Shown: piece by piece, positions 5,799 to 13,394 of the stretch
Layout of the letters: each line of letters begins with the position of its first letter
Numbering within the stretch: position 1 is the stretch's first letter
NCBI GenBank assembly: GCA_964535025.1
Contig: CAZHRW010000008.1
Location: 1 to 24,905 of the forward strand
Length of the DNA stretch: 24,905 nt
From: JAAYZK01 sp964535025
GTDB taxonomy: Bacteria > Planctomycetota > Phycisphaerae > SM23-33 > FEN-1343
Direction: 5' to 3'
Position numbers and translations under genes: made by a program
The notes under the pieces: model-generated
Database searches by the model: none
Told to the model about the DNA's origin: nothing
The model's input: only the letters and a program-made list of their open reading frames with translations

Positions 5799-7010
5799 CT
5801 AGCCTTCCCGCGCTTCACCGATGAGATAGATGGTGTTTTTGCCCCTGGCCTTGGCGGCCAGGAGGGCTTCGTCGGCGCGGGCGAGGAGGGTCTCGATCGT
5901 GTGGCCGTTCCAGGGGAAGGTGGCCAGGCCGCCGGAGATGGTCAGCGTGCCGGCGGCGCCGGGCCCCAGGGCGCCGAACGCGTGGGTGCGGACGGCGGCG
6001 CCGAAGCGGGTGGCCAGGTCGTAGGCGGTTCGCGGGGGCTGGCTGCCGGGCTTGCGGGGCGGGCCGAAGTCGCAGAACAGGACCGCGAACTCGTCGCCGC
6101 CGATCCGCGCCACCAGGTCGTGCCGGCGGGTGGTCTGGATCATGAGCTTGGCGATCTCCCGCAGGATCTCGTCGCCGGTGGCGTGGCCGTACGTGTCGTT
6201 GTACTGCTTGAAGTTGTCGATGTCGTAGACCATCAGTGTCGCGGGCACGAGCTTCTCGGCGGCGATCTCCAGCCGCTTGGCGGCCTCCCGCAGGAAGTAG
6301 CGGCGGTTGTGCACGCCGGTGAGGTGGTCGGTCATGGCCAGGCGGGTCAGCGTGTCGGTCCGTCCGGCGGCGACGGCCAGCGAGGGCAGTTGGCCGCGCA
6401 GGTCGGCCAGCCAGCGGGTCTGCTCGTCGTCGAGGGTCACCGGCTCGACGGCCCACAGCACGCGGGGCGGATTGGACGGCACGCGGCAGAGCTGCTGGAC
6501 GCCGGCGCGTTGGTCGGACCGCCCCCATTGCACCTCGCACCGGCAGACCTCCGCCACCTGGGCCGCGACGGCCTCGCACAATGCGTCGGTCGAGCCGGTC
6601 GCCTCGATCAGGTCGCTGAGCTGGCGCGCCGACAGCGCCGGCGCCGGCGCCGCCGAGCGGGACGTGCGGAGGATCTCCCGCCACTCCCGACGCGTCGGCG
6701 GGATGATGAAGTAGTCCTCCATCAGGGTTCGCGGGTCGATCTTCCCGCGGCGCAGCTCGTACTCCCCGACGGGCGTGCACAGGCCGTACACGCGGCAGTC
6801 CGGCTGGAGGCGGCGGATCGCCCGCACGAGGTTCGGCAGGTCCGGCTGGGGCAGGGCGATGAGGATCGTGTCGTAGGGGCCCTGCGAGAGCGTCTCGAGC
6901 GCCTCGATGGGATCGGCCTGCGTGGCGACCGCGGCGCCGGCCATCGCATCGCCGAGCCGCGCAACCACCGTCGGGTCGGCCAACAACAGAATAGTCGGCG
7001 CCTCACTCAT
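5799..7010 (-). CDS. Diguanylate cyclase with pseudo-receiver N-terminus (GGDEF)
   Basis: Makes cyclic di-GMP from two GTP. The C-terminal catalytic domain (about 220-397) has an intact GGDEF active site (304-308), metal-binding Asp263 in YDIDNFKQYNDTYGH, and an inhibitory I-site RRHD (295-298) exactly five residues before GGDEF, so product inhibition is expected. Residues 6-105 look like a CheY-type receiver that cannot be phosphorylated: Ala52 sits where the acceptor Asp should be (TILIALP), and the acidic pocket is reduced to Ala11-Asp12. Residues 125-215 resemble a GAF-like linker domain. No transmembrane segment is seen, so it is cytosolic. Its start overlaps the end of the upstream gene by eight bases, which implies translational coupling and a shared role. 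Confidence 0.93.
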   Translation of the reverse strand: MSEAPTILLLADPTVVARLGDAMAGAAVATQADPIEALETLSQGPYDTILIALPQPDLPNLVRAIRRLQPDCRVYGLCTPVGEYELRRGKIDPRTLMEDYFIIPPTRREWREILRTSRSAAPAPALSARQLSDLIEATGSTDALCEAVAAQVAEVCRCEVQWGRSDQRAGVQQLCRVPSNPPRVLWAVEPVTLDDEQTRWLADLRGQLPSLAVAAGRTDTLTRLAMTDHLTGVHNRRYFLREAAKRLEIAAEKLVPATLMVYDIDNFKQYNDTYGHATGDEILREIAKLMIQTTRRHDLVARIGGDEFAVLFCDFGPPRKPGSQPPRTAYDLATRFGAAVRTHAFGALGPGAAGTLTISGGLATFPWNGHTIETLLARADEALLAAKARGKNTIYLIGEAREG

Positions 7011-7434
7011 GTACGCGTTCCAGCAGGGCCGCCAGCTCCTGCGGGCTCAGCAGGCCGCTCGCATCGGCCGGCGGGGTGGCTTCATTGGCGTAGGTCTCGT
7101 TCTGGTCGACAGTTTCATCCCTCCGGCCCGCCATGCCGTCCGGCAGGCCGCCGACGATCCGCCCGTCGGGCCCCAGCGCCCGCACCGGCAGGCCGCGACG
7201 CTCGGCCAGGGCCATCACCGCGTCGGCCCGCGGCGGGCGCGACGCCACGTCCACCACCAGCGCCGCGGCACGGCCGGTCAGGAGGGCCACGGCGGCGGCG
7301 TAGGGATCACTCGTGGTCAGCACGGCTCCCGTCGTGCCCAGGCGCGACGGCGCCACCGCCGCCGCGGCCGTGTTGACCAGCAGCACGACGTCCGGCGCTT
7401 CGGTCCGTGTCAACGATCCGCCTATACTATTCAT
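7003..7434 (-). CDS. Small receiver-like protein coupled to diguanylate cyclase
   Basis: A 143-residue protein I do not recognise by name. Residues 15-90 follow a receiver-like alternation of beta strands and helices. SDPYAAAVALLTGR (42-55) aligns without gaps with ADPIEALETLSQGP of the next gene's pseudo-receiver, suggesting a shared ancestor. Here Asp62 (LVVDV) occupies the phospho-acceptor place, but the acidic pair is replaced by Asn21 (LLVNT), so phosphorylation is doubtful. The C-terminal half is linker-like and ends in LLSPQELAALLERVHE, an amphipathic helix that could be a docking segment. The ATG at 7434 has AGGGGGTG about seven bases upstream. A candidate promoter on the minus strand (TTTACG, 17 bases, TAAGAT) lies in 7446-7488. 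It is probably the input or partner subunit of the cyclase. Confidence 0.7.
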   Translation of the reverse strand: MNSIGGSLTRTEAPDVVLLVNTAAAAVAPSRLGTTGAVLTTSDPYAAAVALLTGRAAALVVDVASRPPRADAVMALAERRGLPVRALGPDGRIVGGLPDGMAGRRDETVDQNETYANEATPPADASGLLSPQELAALLERVHE

Positions 7435-7522
7435 GAGGTCACCCCCTATGATCTTAACCCGAATACCTTAATCCGTAAAGATGTCGCCCTTAGGGCCGAC
7501 GGCCCAAGCGGTTGAATAGGTG

Positions 7523-7551
7523 TTGCCATGGCCGCCCGTGTCGGCGACAAT
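7523..7551 (+). promoter_or_regulatory. Candidate promoter of the lipoprotein gene
   Basis: TTGCCA (7523-7528), a 17-base spacer and GACAAT (7546-7551) match the sigma70 pattern at five and four of six positions. A second AT-rich site, TATATATA (7606-7613), lies about 34 bases before the ATG but lacks a -35. The rest of the 212-base gap (7435-7646) holds only the minus-strand promoter candidate of the neighbouring gene. Confidence 0.4.
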
Positions 7552-7646
7552 AAAACTGTGCGGGCTGGGCTCGGGCGATCGTCGGCGAGCCCGGCCGGGA
7601 AGCCGTATATATAGAAGGCCTGTGCTGGAAGGGAGTTAGGCAACAG

Positions 7647-8411
7647 ATGGCAAAGAAGATCGCAACGTTCGCATCCGCAATCCTGCTGACGGCGGCGCTG
7701 GGTGCCGGCTGCGGCGCCGACCGCAGCGGTGGTTTCGCGGCCGCCGTCGCCCAAGTGCCGGGCCCCGAAGCGGTTGGCGCCACCGAGTGGCTCGAGTACG
7801 TCGACGCCCTCCGGACCACCGCCGTCGTCACCACCTACGCCGACGACGGGACCGCCGTGGTCCGCACGATGCGCCTGAACGTCGACGTCAACGACGGTGT
7901 CCTGGCCGCCGAGGGCAACCTGCCCGGCGGCTCGTGGACGGCGCGGATCACACTGGACGATTGGGGCGTCCTCAATCCGCTGGGCATCGGCTGGGTCCAC
8001 GACCACGGCGACCTGCACCTTAACAAGCAGCAGAAACAACAGCTCGCCCGGACGCTGCGGCTGATCCTCCACCGGATCCGCGGCCCGGTCAATCTCCTGG
8101 AAGGCGGCGGGGAGGAGATCGTTGCGGTCGAGGACGTTTTCGTGGCCGGGTACGACGCGACGCGGATGATCGCGGCCGGACGACCGGAACTGGCGCTGGC
8201 GTACTTCTTCTCCGACGGCCAGCTCCGCATGATCACCCAGGGCGCCGTCGAGCCCGGCGGGACCGGCGAGGTGACCGTCTATACCACCGAACGAACCGCC
8301 GCCGGCGCGATCCAACCGGCCGCGTTCGAAGTAATGAAGATAGGACGGGACAGCCTGATCGGACGGCAGAAGATCATGGCTGTCCGGCTGACCGACGTGA
8401 GGCTCGACTGA
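7647..8411 (+). CDS. Putative secreted lipoprotein of unknown function
   Basis: A 254-residue protein with no family I can name. The first 22 residues are a signal peptide: MAKK, a hydrophobic stretch, then LGAGC with Cys22. The lipobox is imperfect because Leu is at -4 and Gly at -3, so lipidation is likely but not certain. The mature part is mixed alpha/beta, with many short Val/Thr-rich strands (about 60-105 and 190-254) around a helical KQQKQQLARTLRLILHRIRG stretch (127-146). There are no transmembrane segments beyond the signal. A GGGAG (7631-7635) lies upstream, at the long spacing of 11 bases from the ATG. The next gene begins 64 bases downstream on the same strand and ends at a terminator, so the two may form an operon. 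Confidence 0.75.
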   Translation: MAKKIATFASAILLTAALGAGCGADRSGGFAAAVAQVPGPEAVGATEWLEYVDALRTTAVVTTYADDGTAVVRTMRLNVDVNDGVLAAEGNLPGGSWTARITLDDWGVLNPLGIGWVHDHGDLHLNKQQKQQLARTLRLILHRIRGPVNLLEGGGEEIVAVEDVFVAGYDATRMIAAGRPELALAYFFSDGQLRMITQGAVEPGGTGEVTVYTTERTAAGAIQPAAFEVMKIGRDSLIGRQKIMAVRLTDVRLD

Positions 8412-8475
8412 TCGCGGCCCGGCACGGGGTTGGGGCGTGCTCGCGAGCCGAGACACGAAAAGAGAGTGACCGACC

Positions 8476-9243
8476 ATGAGCCTGGACATCGGTCCCATCG
8501 TGGAGGGGTGGCCCTACGAGCCGGGCAAGTTGAGCGTCCGACGCGTGCTCGGCGAGGACGGGCGCGAGAAGATTCAGTTGCGGCTGGACCTGGGGATTCT
8601 GCAGATGGAGACTACGGGTCGGCCCGACGGTCGCCGCCCCCATGGCTACGAAAGTTACCTGGCGTATTACAAGGCGAGGCTGGTCCGGTATTGCCGGGAG
8701 CACGGCAACGATGAGGGCTTCCGGTTGAGCAGTCGTGATTGCGAGCTGCTCCGCAACGAGATGCTGATGTACTACCACCGGTACCTCAGCGAGTTCGCGT
8801 TGGACGAATACGACGCCGTCATCCGCGACACCACGCGGAACATCGAGTCGATGGACCTGTGCAGCCAGTACGCCCTCGGCGAAACCGACCAGGGCGCCCA
8901 GGAGCGGTTCCGCCCTTACATCCTCATGATGCGGGCCCGCGCCCGGGCCCTGGAGGCGCTGAAGGACGACGACTACAGCGGCGCCCGCGTCGCCGTCGAG
9001 GACGGCCTGGAGGAGATCCGCGAGAACGCCCTGTGGACCGCCGAGCCGGACGAGGAGACCGAGGACAGCGTCGAGGTGCAGATCCTCGAGACCCTCCTGG
9101 AGGAGATCGCCGAGCGCGAGCCGGTCGACCCGGTCCGGGCCGTCGAAATCGCCCTCGATCGCGCCGTCGCCGAAGAGCGCTACGAAGACGCCGCCCGCTA
9201 CCGCGACCAACTCCGCATCTGGAAGGCCCACCCGCCCCGGTAG
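8476..9243 (+). CDS. UVR-motif (UvrB/UvrC-interaction-like) protein
   Basis: A 255-residue cytosolic protein. Its C-terminus (about 224-247, ALDRAVAEERYEDAARYRD) is a good match to the UVR motif, the short helical hairpin through which UvrB and UvrC contact each other and which also occurs in McsA and Clp proteins. The N-terminal half contains a compact conserved-looking block, LRLDLGILQMETTGRPDG (35-52), that I associate with similar proteins in Planctomycetota. The middle (150-190) is helical and TPR-like, followed by an acidic stretch (EPDEETED, 190-197). There is no nuclease or ATPase domain, so a DNA repair role should not be assumed; an adaptor or stress role is equally possible. The ATG at 8476 has GAGAGTG upstream. 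A strong terminator follows. Confidence 0.8.
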   Translation: MSLDIGPIVEGWPYEPGKLSVRRVLGEDGREKIQLRLDLGILQMETTGRPDGRRPHGYESYLAYYKARLVRYCREHGNDEGFRLSSRDCELLRNEMLMYYHRYLSEFALDEYDAVIRDTTRNIESMDLCSQYALGETDQGAQERFRPYILMMRARARALEALKDDDYSGARVAVEDGLEEIRENALWTAEPDEETEDSVEVQILETLLEEIAEREPVDPVRAVEIALDRAVAEERYEDAARYRDQLRIWKAHPPR

Positions 9244-9263
9244 ACCGGCGAACGGATGAAAGG

Positions 9264-9308
9264 CGCGCCGCCGGGAGCGACTACCGCCCCCGGCGGCGCG
9301 TTGCTTTG
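9264..9308 (+). terminator. Intrinsic terminator after the UVR-motif gene
   Basis: CGCGCCGCCGGG (9264-9275) pairs perfectly with CCCGGCGGCGCG (9289-9300), giving 12 base pairs and a 13-base loop. It is followed by TTGCTTTG and lies 20 bases after the stop codon. Confidence 0.85.
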
Positions 9309-9362
9309 TGGGGGCGCACGGGCGGGGCCCGATCTGTCCGTTCTCCGCGCGGCGCCGGCGCC

Positions 9363-9368
9363 TATAAT
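9363..9368 (+). promoter_or_regulatory. -10 box (TATAAT) of the pnt operon
   Basis: A perfect TATAAT lies 47 bases before the pntAA start codon and downstream of the preceding terminator. The -35 position (TTCTCC, 9341-9346) is weak, which may mean an activator is needed. The leader carries AGGGGTG (9404-9410) five bases before the ATG. Confidence 0.6.
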
Positions 9369-9415
9369 GTCCATGGATTGCGTTGGGGGGCTCTTGCCGG
9401 CCCAGGGGTGAGACG

Positions 9416-10540
9416 ATGCGCGTGGGGGTTCTCAAGGAGACCGCCGCCGGCGAGACCCGCGTGGCCGCCGTCCCGCGGACCGTGCGCCGGCTGGTCGAGC
9501 TGGGGTTGCGCGTGGCGGTGGAGGCGCAGGCGGGGTCGGCGGCGGGGTTCGACGACGATCAGTACCGCCAGGCCGGTGCGGCGGTCGATCCGTCGGCCGC
9601 CGCGGTGCTCGACGGGGCCGATCTCGTCGTGAAGGTCCGCCCGCCCCGCGCGGAGGGGGCGGGCGTCGACGAGGTGGCCGGCCTCCCGGCGGCGTGTACG
9701 TTGATCGCCCTGCTCGATCCCGTGCGGGACCCCCACCCGGCCCGGCGGCTGGCCGAGGCGGGGGTCAACAGCTTCTCGCTTGATCTGGTTCCCCCGATCG
9801 CCCGCGGCCGGGCGATGGACGCGGCGGCGAGCATGAGCGCGCTGGCCGGCTACCGGGCGGCGGTGCTGGCGACGGCGGCGGTGGGGCGGATGGTCCCGCT
9901 GATGATCACCGCGGCGGGCACGTTCCGCCCGGCCGCGGCGCTGGTCGTCGGCGCCGGCGTCGCGGGGCTGGGGGCCGTGGCCACGCTTCGGCGGTTCGGC
10001 GCCGCCGTCACGGCCGCCGACGTCAGCGCCGCCGCGGCCGAACACGCCGCCAGCCTGGGCGCCAAGGCCGTCGTCGTCGCCGCCGGTGACAAGGGCGAGG
10101 CCGCCTGTCGGCAGGCTCAGCAGCAGCTCCTGCCCCACGTCCGCCGCGCCGACATCGTCATCGCCGCCGCCCGCCTGCCCGGTGAGCCCGCGCCGGTCCT
10201 GATCACGCAGACCATGACCGAGGCGATGGGCGGCGGCGGGGTGATCGTCGACCTGGCCATCGCCGACGGCGGCAACTGCACCTTCTCGCAGGCCGACCGG
10301 CGGGTCGTCCACCAGGGCGTGACGATCCTGGCGCCGACGCACGTGGCGGCGCAGGTGCCGGCCCACGCCAGCAGGATGCTCGCGGCCAACGTGCTGGCCT
10401 TCATCGAGGAACTCCTCGCCGCCGGCGACCTCGGCGGCCAGACGGATAACCCGATCCTCCGCGCTACGCGGGTCACGCACGCCGGGAAGGTCGTTCACCC
10501 GGCTGTGCTCGAGCGGATCGCTATGGAGGGCCGGCCATGA
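9416..10540 (+). CDS. pntAA: NAD(P) transhydrogenase subunit alpha part 1, divergent dI domain
   Basis: NAD(H)-binding domain I of proton-translocating transhydrogenase, which passes hydride between NAD(H) and NADP(H). The 374 residues include the family N-terminus (MRVGVLKE), the nucleotide fold VVGAGVAGLGAVATLRRFGA (177-196) with Asp202 kept, and AARLPGEPAPVLITQ. Alignment to Rhodospirillum rubrum dI runs in the same numbering and shows that the usual R127, Q132 and S138 are here Pro127, Arg132 and Ala138, while Asp135 is kept. The mobile loop with GGYAKEM, normally before the TDIxITTA strand, is missing (roughly 13 residues shorter around 222-235). Binding of NAD(H) seems possible, but ordinary hydride transfer is questionable. 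Alanine dehydrogenase is the nearest alternative fold, but the two genes that follow settle the assignment. It overlaps pntAB by four bases (ATGA). Confidence 0.88.
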   Translation: MRVGVLKETAAGETRVAAVPRTVRRLVELGLRVAVEAQAGSAAGFDDDQYRQAGAAVDPSAAAVLDGADLVVKVRPPRAEGAGVDEVAGLPAACTLIALLDPVRDPHPARRLAEAGVNSFSLDLVPPIARGRAMDAAASMSALAGYRAAVLATAAVGRMVPLMITAAGTFRPAAALVVGAGVAGLGAVATLRRFGAAVTAADVSAAAAEHAASLGAKAVVVAAGDKGEAACRQAQQQLLPHVRRADIVIAAARLPGEPAPVLITQTMTEAMGGGGVIVDLAIADGGNCTFSQADRRVVHQGVTILAPTHVAAQVPAHASRMLAANVLAFIEELLAAGDLGGQTDNPILRATRVTHAGKVVHPAVLERIAMEGRP

Positions 10541-10824
10541 GCACGACGGCGGCGATCATCATCTTCGCCCTGGCGCTGCTGGCGGGGTGGGAGGTGACAG
10601 CCCGGGTGCCGGCCCGGTTGCACACGCCGCTGATGAGCGCCGCCGCCGCCGTCGGCGGGGTCATCGTGGTCGGCGGCATCGCCGTCGCGGCCCGCGGGGG
10701 CGCCTGCGGCGCGACGGTCGGGACAGTGGCGGTGACGGCGGCGACCGCCGCCGCGGCCGGCGGGCTGGTGCTCACCGCCCGGATGGGCAGGATGCTCAAG
10801 CGCCGCAAGGAGGACCGGCCATGA
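10537..10824 (+). CDS. pntAB: NAD(P) transhydrogenase subunit alpha part 2
   Basis: Small integral membrane subunit that forms part of the proton channel with PntB. The 95 residues contain three hydrophobic segments (about 4-20, 33-52 and 59-80) and the family block ARLHTPLMSAAAAVGGVIVVG (26-46), matching the usual LHTPLMS-NAISGIIVVG. It ends in a basic cytosolic tail (KRRKEDRP). GGAGGG lies six bases before the ATG. It is four-base coupled on both sides, to pntAA and pntB. This split alpha arrangement is like that of R. rubrum rather than the fused PntA of E. coli. Confidence 0.9.
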   Translation: MSTTAAIIIFALALLAGWEVTARVPARLHTPLMSAAAAVGGVIVVGGIAVAARGGACGATVGTVAVTAATAAAAGGLVLTARMGRMLKRRKEDRP

Positions 10825-12233
10825 GCGGCGCGGCTGACCTGGCCTACCTCGCCGCCGCGCTGTTGTTTGTCGCGGCGCTGAAGGCGATGACGTCGGTGCG
10901 GACCCTCCGCCGGGGCGCCCCGCTCGCCGCGGGCGGGATGCTGCTGGCGGTCCTCGTCGCGCTGCTGGTCCCCCGCGGTCCAGCCGCGGCCGAGCCGGCG
11001 GCGATCACCTACCTCTACGTCTTCGCGGGCCTGCTGGTCGGGGCCGCCGGCGGCGCCGCGGCGGCGGCCGTGGTGAAGGTGACCGCCATGGGGCGGCTGA
11101 TCGCGATCTTCAACGGCCTGACGGCCCTGGCGGCGGCCCTGGTGGCCCTGGCGGCGCTGTGGACGGCGTCGCCGGCCTCGCCGCTGTACACCCGCGGGTT
11201 CGCCGCGGCGTGCGGCGTCACGACGCTGCTCGGGTGGGCCACCGCCGCCGGTGCCGCGACGGTCGTCGTCCGGGAAGCGAAGCTCCTCGGCGCCGGCGCG
11301 CCGATCGTCCTGCCCCATCACGGGGGCGCTGTCCTGGGCACCCTGTCGGGGGCGATCCTCCTGGCGGTCCTGTTGTACGTGCTGCCCGCGCAGCGGTGGC
11401 TGGCGGCGCCCCTAGCCGTGGCGGCGGCGGCCGGGGGCGCCCTGCTCGCCGGGCCGATCCGTTCGGCGGACATGCCCGTGGCGATCTCGATGCTCACCGG
11501 CGTCGCCGGCCTGGCGGCGGCAGGGGCGGGGCTCGCCCTGGCCAACCCGGGCGTGGTCATCGGCGGGGCCCTGGCCGCCGCGTCGGGGATCGTCCTGGCG
11601 CGCCGGACCTGCCGAGCGATGAACCGGTCCGCGGCCGCCGTCCTGTGGGGCGCCGCCGGCGGCGGTGAGGGCGACGCCGGCACGGGCGTTCGCCGCTGGA
11701 CCGTCGAGGATGCCGCGGACGTGCTGGGCGCCGCGTCGCACATCATCATCGTTCCCGGGTACGGCCTGGCGGTCGCGCGGGCCCAGTACGCCGTGAAGGA
11801 GCTCGCCGACCTGCTGACCGCGCGGGGCGCGAGGGTTCAGGTCGCCATCCACCCGGCGGCGGGGCGGATGCCCGGACACATGAGCGTTATCCTGGCCGAG
11901 GCCGACATGGACGTTGAGCGGATGGCCGACCTCGCCGCCGTCAACGGCGATTTCGCCGACGCCGACGTCGCCCTGGTCATCGGGGCCAACGACGTGGTCA
12001 ACACCGCCGCCCGGACGGACCGCCCGGCGGCCCTCCACGGCCTGGACATCCTCGACGCCGGCCGCGCCCGCACGGTTCTCATCGTCAATCGCTCCGACGG
12101 CGCCGGCTTCAGCGGTGTCGACAACCCCCTCTTCCAGGCCGACAACGCCGCGATGATCCTCGGCGACGCGAGAGACGTTCTGGTGAGGATCAACAGTGCG
12201 TTGAAGCGCGACGAGGAGGGCCTTACGTCATAA
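10821..12233 (+). CDS. pntB: NAD(P) transhydrogenase subunit beta, divergent dIII site
   Basis: Membrane and NADP(H)-binding subunit. The 470 residues begin with about nine hydrophobic helices (1-265), including SADMPVAISML (215-225), in which Asp217 matches the essential Asp213 of E. coli. The NADP(H) domain (295-465) shows VPGYGLAVARAQ (311-322), AIHPAAGRMPGHM (342-354), GANDVVN (388-394) and GVDNPLF (432-438). Two normally conserved positions differ: the KRS triplet that holds the 2'-phosphate is Asn423-Arg424-Ser425, and the Asn after ISML is Thr226. The ATG has AAGGAGG seven bases upstream, a near-perfect ribosome binding site, and overlaps the pntAB stop. The 3' end overlaps the convergent URO-D-like gene by 11 bases. 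Confidence 0.9.
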   Translation: MSGAADLAYLAAALLFVAALKAMTSVRTLRRGAPLAAGGMLLAVLVALLVPRGPAAAEPAAITYLYVFAGLLVGAAGGAAAAAVVKVTAMGRLIAIFNGLTALAAALVALAALWTASPASPLYTRGFAAACGVTTLLGWATAAGAATVVVREAKLLGAGAPIVLPHHGGAVLGTLSGAILLAVLLYVLPAQRWLAAPLAVAAAAGGALLAGPIRSADMPVAISMLTGVAGLAAAGAGLALANPGVVIGGALAAASGIVLARRTCRAMNRSAAAVLWGAAGGGEGDAGTGVRRWTVEDAADVLGAASHIIIVPGYGLAVARAQYAVKELADLLTARGARVQVAIHPAAGRMPGHMSVILAEADMDVERMADLAAVNGDFADADVALVIGANDVVNTAARTDRPAALHGLDILDAGRARTVLIVNRSDGAGFSGVDNPLFQADNAAMILGDARDVLVRINSALKRDEEGLTS

Positions 12234-13332
12234 GGCCCAGGCGGCGGCTGATCAGCTCCACGCGCTCGATCATGGCGCCGGGCATGAGATTGTCGGAGAT
12301 GCCCAGGATGACCCGCGGACGGCCGTCGACGGCCTCGAGAATGGCGTCGAGGTGCGCTTCGAAGTCGCGCTGGGCGCACTCGGGGCCGAACAGCGACGAG
12401 GGCACCCCGCCCCAGATGGCGACGTCGTCGCCCCAGGCGTCGAAGGCGTCGGCAAGGGTGGTGGTGACGAGCGGGGCGGTGGCGAAGCACTCCATCAGGT
12501 CCCAGCCGCCGGCGCGAAGCTGGGGCAGGATGGCCGACGTGTCGTTGTCGGCGTGCATCGTGAGGAACTTGCCGGCGGCATGGATCTCGCCGAAAAACCG
12601 CTCGCAGTGGGGTAGGATATAACGCTCGAACAGCCGTGGCGGCGTGTACTGCGTCGAGAGATGCCCGCCGTGCAGGAGCAGGACCGCCGGGCTGTCGAGC
12701 ACCCGCGGCAGCAGGCGCTCGGCGAAGACGTCGGTAAGGGTCTCCAGCAGGGCGTGGACCGGGTCGGGATAGTCGGCCAGGTGGAAGAACGCCTGGTCGT
12801 AGCCGGCCAGTTCGCGGACGAACTGGTGGAAGGGCACGTCGCCGATCGACGTCATCGGCAGGCCGTCGTCGCCGATGTCGCGGTCGTAGGCTTCGTAGGC
12901 GTCGAAGGCGGGCTCCCAACGGGTGTGCTCGGTGATGTACGTCCAGACCGTGTAGTCGTCGGGTGTTTTGAGCGGGTACTCGATCACGTGGCCGGGCAGG
13001 CCGTGGCGGGTCAGTTCGTCGGAGAACTGCATCACCTGCCGGACGGTGCCGACCGGCGTGCGATACTCGGTGATCTGGAAGTGGCCCTCGCGGCGGTTGA
13101 CGATCTCGACGGTCTCGTAGCGCTTCTCGAAGATCTTTCCGCTCCGCGCCGGCGTGCCGCAGCCCAGGGCGCGCTCGATCTGGCGGAGCGTTTTCCCCCG
13201 GTACCGCTCCGGCAGGGCGTTGTGCTTGACGGCGGCGCGGTACCACAGCTCCATGCGAGGGATCCACGCCATCCGGTCGGCGGGTTCGCCCCGCAGTACG
13301 GCCAGTACGCGTTGGCGGTCGGTCATCGCCAC
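12223..13332 (-). CDS. Uroporphyrinogen decarboxylase-family (URO-D-like) protein
   Basis: A TIM-barrel protein of the URO-D superfamily, which includes heme-pathway decarboxylases and corrinoid methyltransferases (MtaA/MtbA/CmuA). The 369 residues open with MTDRQRVLAVLRGEPADR, the common start of the URO-D-like methyltransferase branch, rather than of true HemE. The zinc motif HxC of methyltransferases is replaced by HADND (260-264), so a zinc-thiolate site is absent and substrate and reaction are unknown. GTG 13332 is favoured because GGAG lies seven bases upstream; an ATG two codons later is possible. It has its own strong promoter in the 62-base gap shared with the divergent aminotransferase gene. 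Confidence 0.75.
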   Translation of the reverse strand: MAMTDRQRVLAVLRGEPADRMAWIPRMELWYRAAVKHNALPERYRGKTLRQIERALGCGTPARSGKIFEKRYETVEIVNRREGHFQITEYRTPVGTVRQVMQFSDELTRHGLPGHVIEYPLKTPDDYTVWTYITEHTRWEPAFDAYEAYDRDIGDDGLPMTSIGDVPFHQFVRELAGYDQAFFHLADYPDPVHALLETLTDVFAERLLPRVLDSPAVLLLHGGHLSTQYTPPRLFERYILPHCERFFGEIHAAGKFLTMHADNDTSAILPQLRAGGWDLMECFATAPLVTTTLADAFDAWGDDVAIWGGVPSSLFGPECAQRDFEAHLDAILEAVDGRPRVILGISDNLMPGAMIERVELISRRLGLMT

Positions 13333-13362
13333 GGCACGTCTCCTTTGGTCTTGGGGCGGGGC

Positions 13363-13392
13363 ATTCTACCGGCGGCTGTGGTATGCTGTCGA
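13363..13392 (-). promoter_or_regulatory. Promoter of the URO-D-like gene
   Basis: On the minus strand, TCGACA (13392-13387) is followed by 18 bases and TAGAAT (13368-13363). Each hexamer matches the sigma70 consensus at five of six bases. The start codon lies 30 bases beyond. The -35 overlaps the -10 of the opposite promoter by one base. Confidence 0.65.
13379..13387 (+). promoter_or_regulatory. Extended -10 of the aminotransferase gene
   Basis: TGG-TATGCT is an extended -10 (TGn plus TAtncT-type box) ending seven bases before ATG 13395. No -35 is visible and no Shine-Dalgarno lies before the ATG, so a leaderless or near-leaderless transcript is suggested. Confidence 0.45.
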
Positions 13393-13394
13393 CC

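Noticed and set aside
7448..7490. Possible third AT-rich periodic array
   Set aside because: The units TTAACCC, GAATACC and TTAATCC repeat at seven, not nine, and only about four fit; more likely a promoter region.
9416..10540. Alanine dehydrogenase (ald)
   Set aside because: Same superfamily, but the coupled pntAB and pntB genes and the N-terminal block identify it as transhydrogenase dI.
12223..13332. True uroporphyrinogen decarboxylase (hemE)
   Set aside because: The N-terminus and HxD motif fit the URO-D-like branch, and no other heme genes are nearby.
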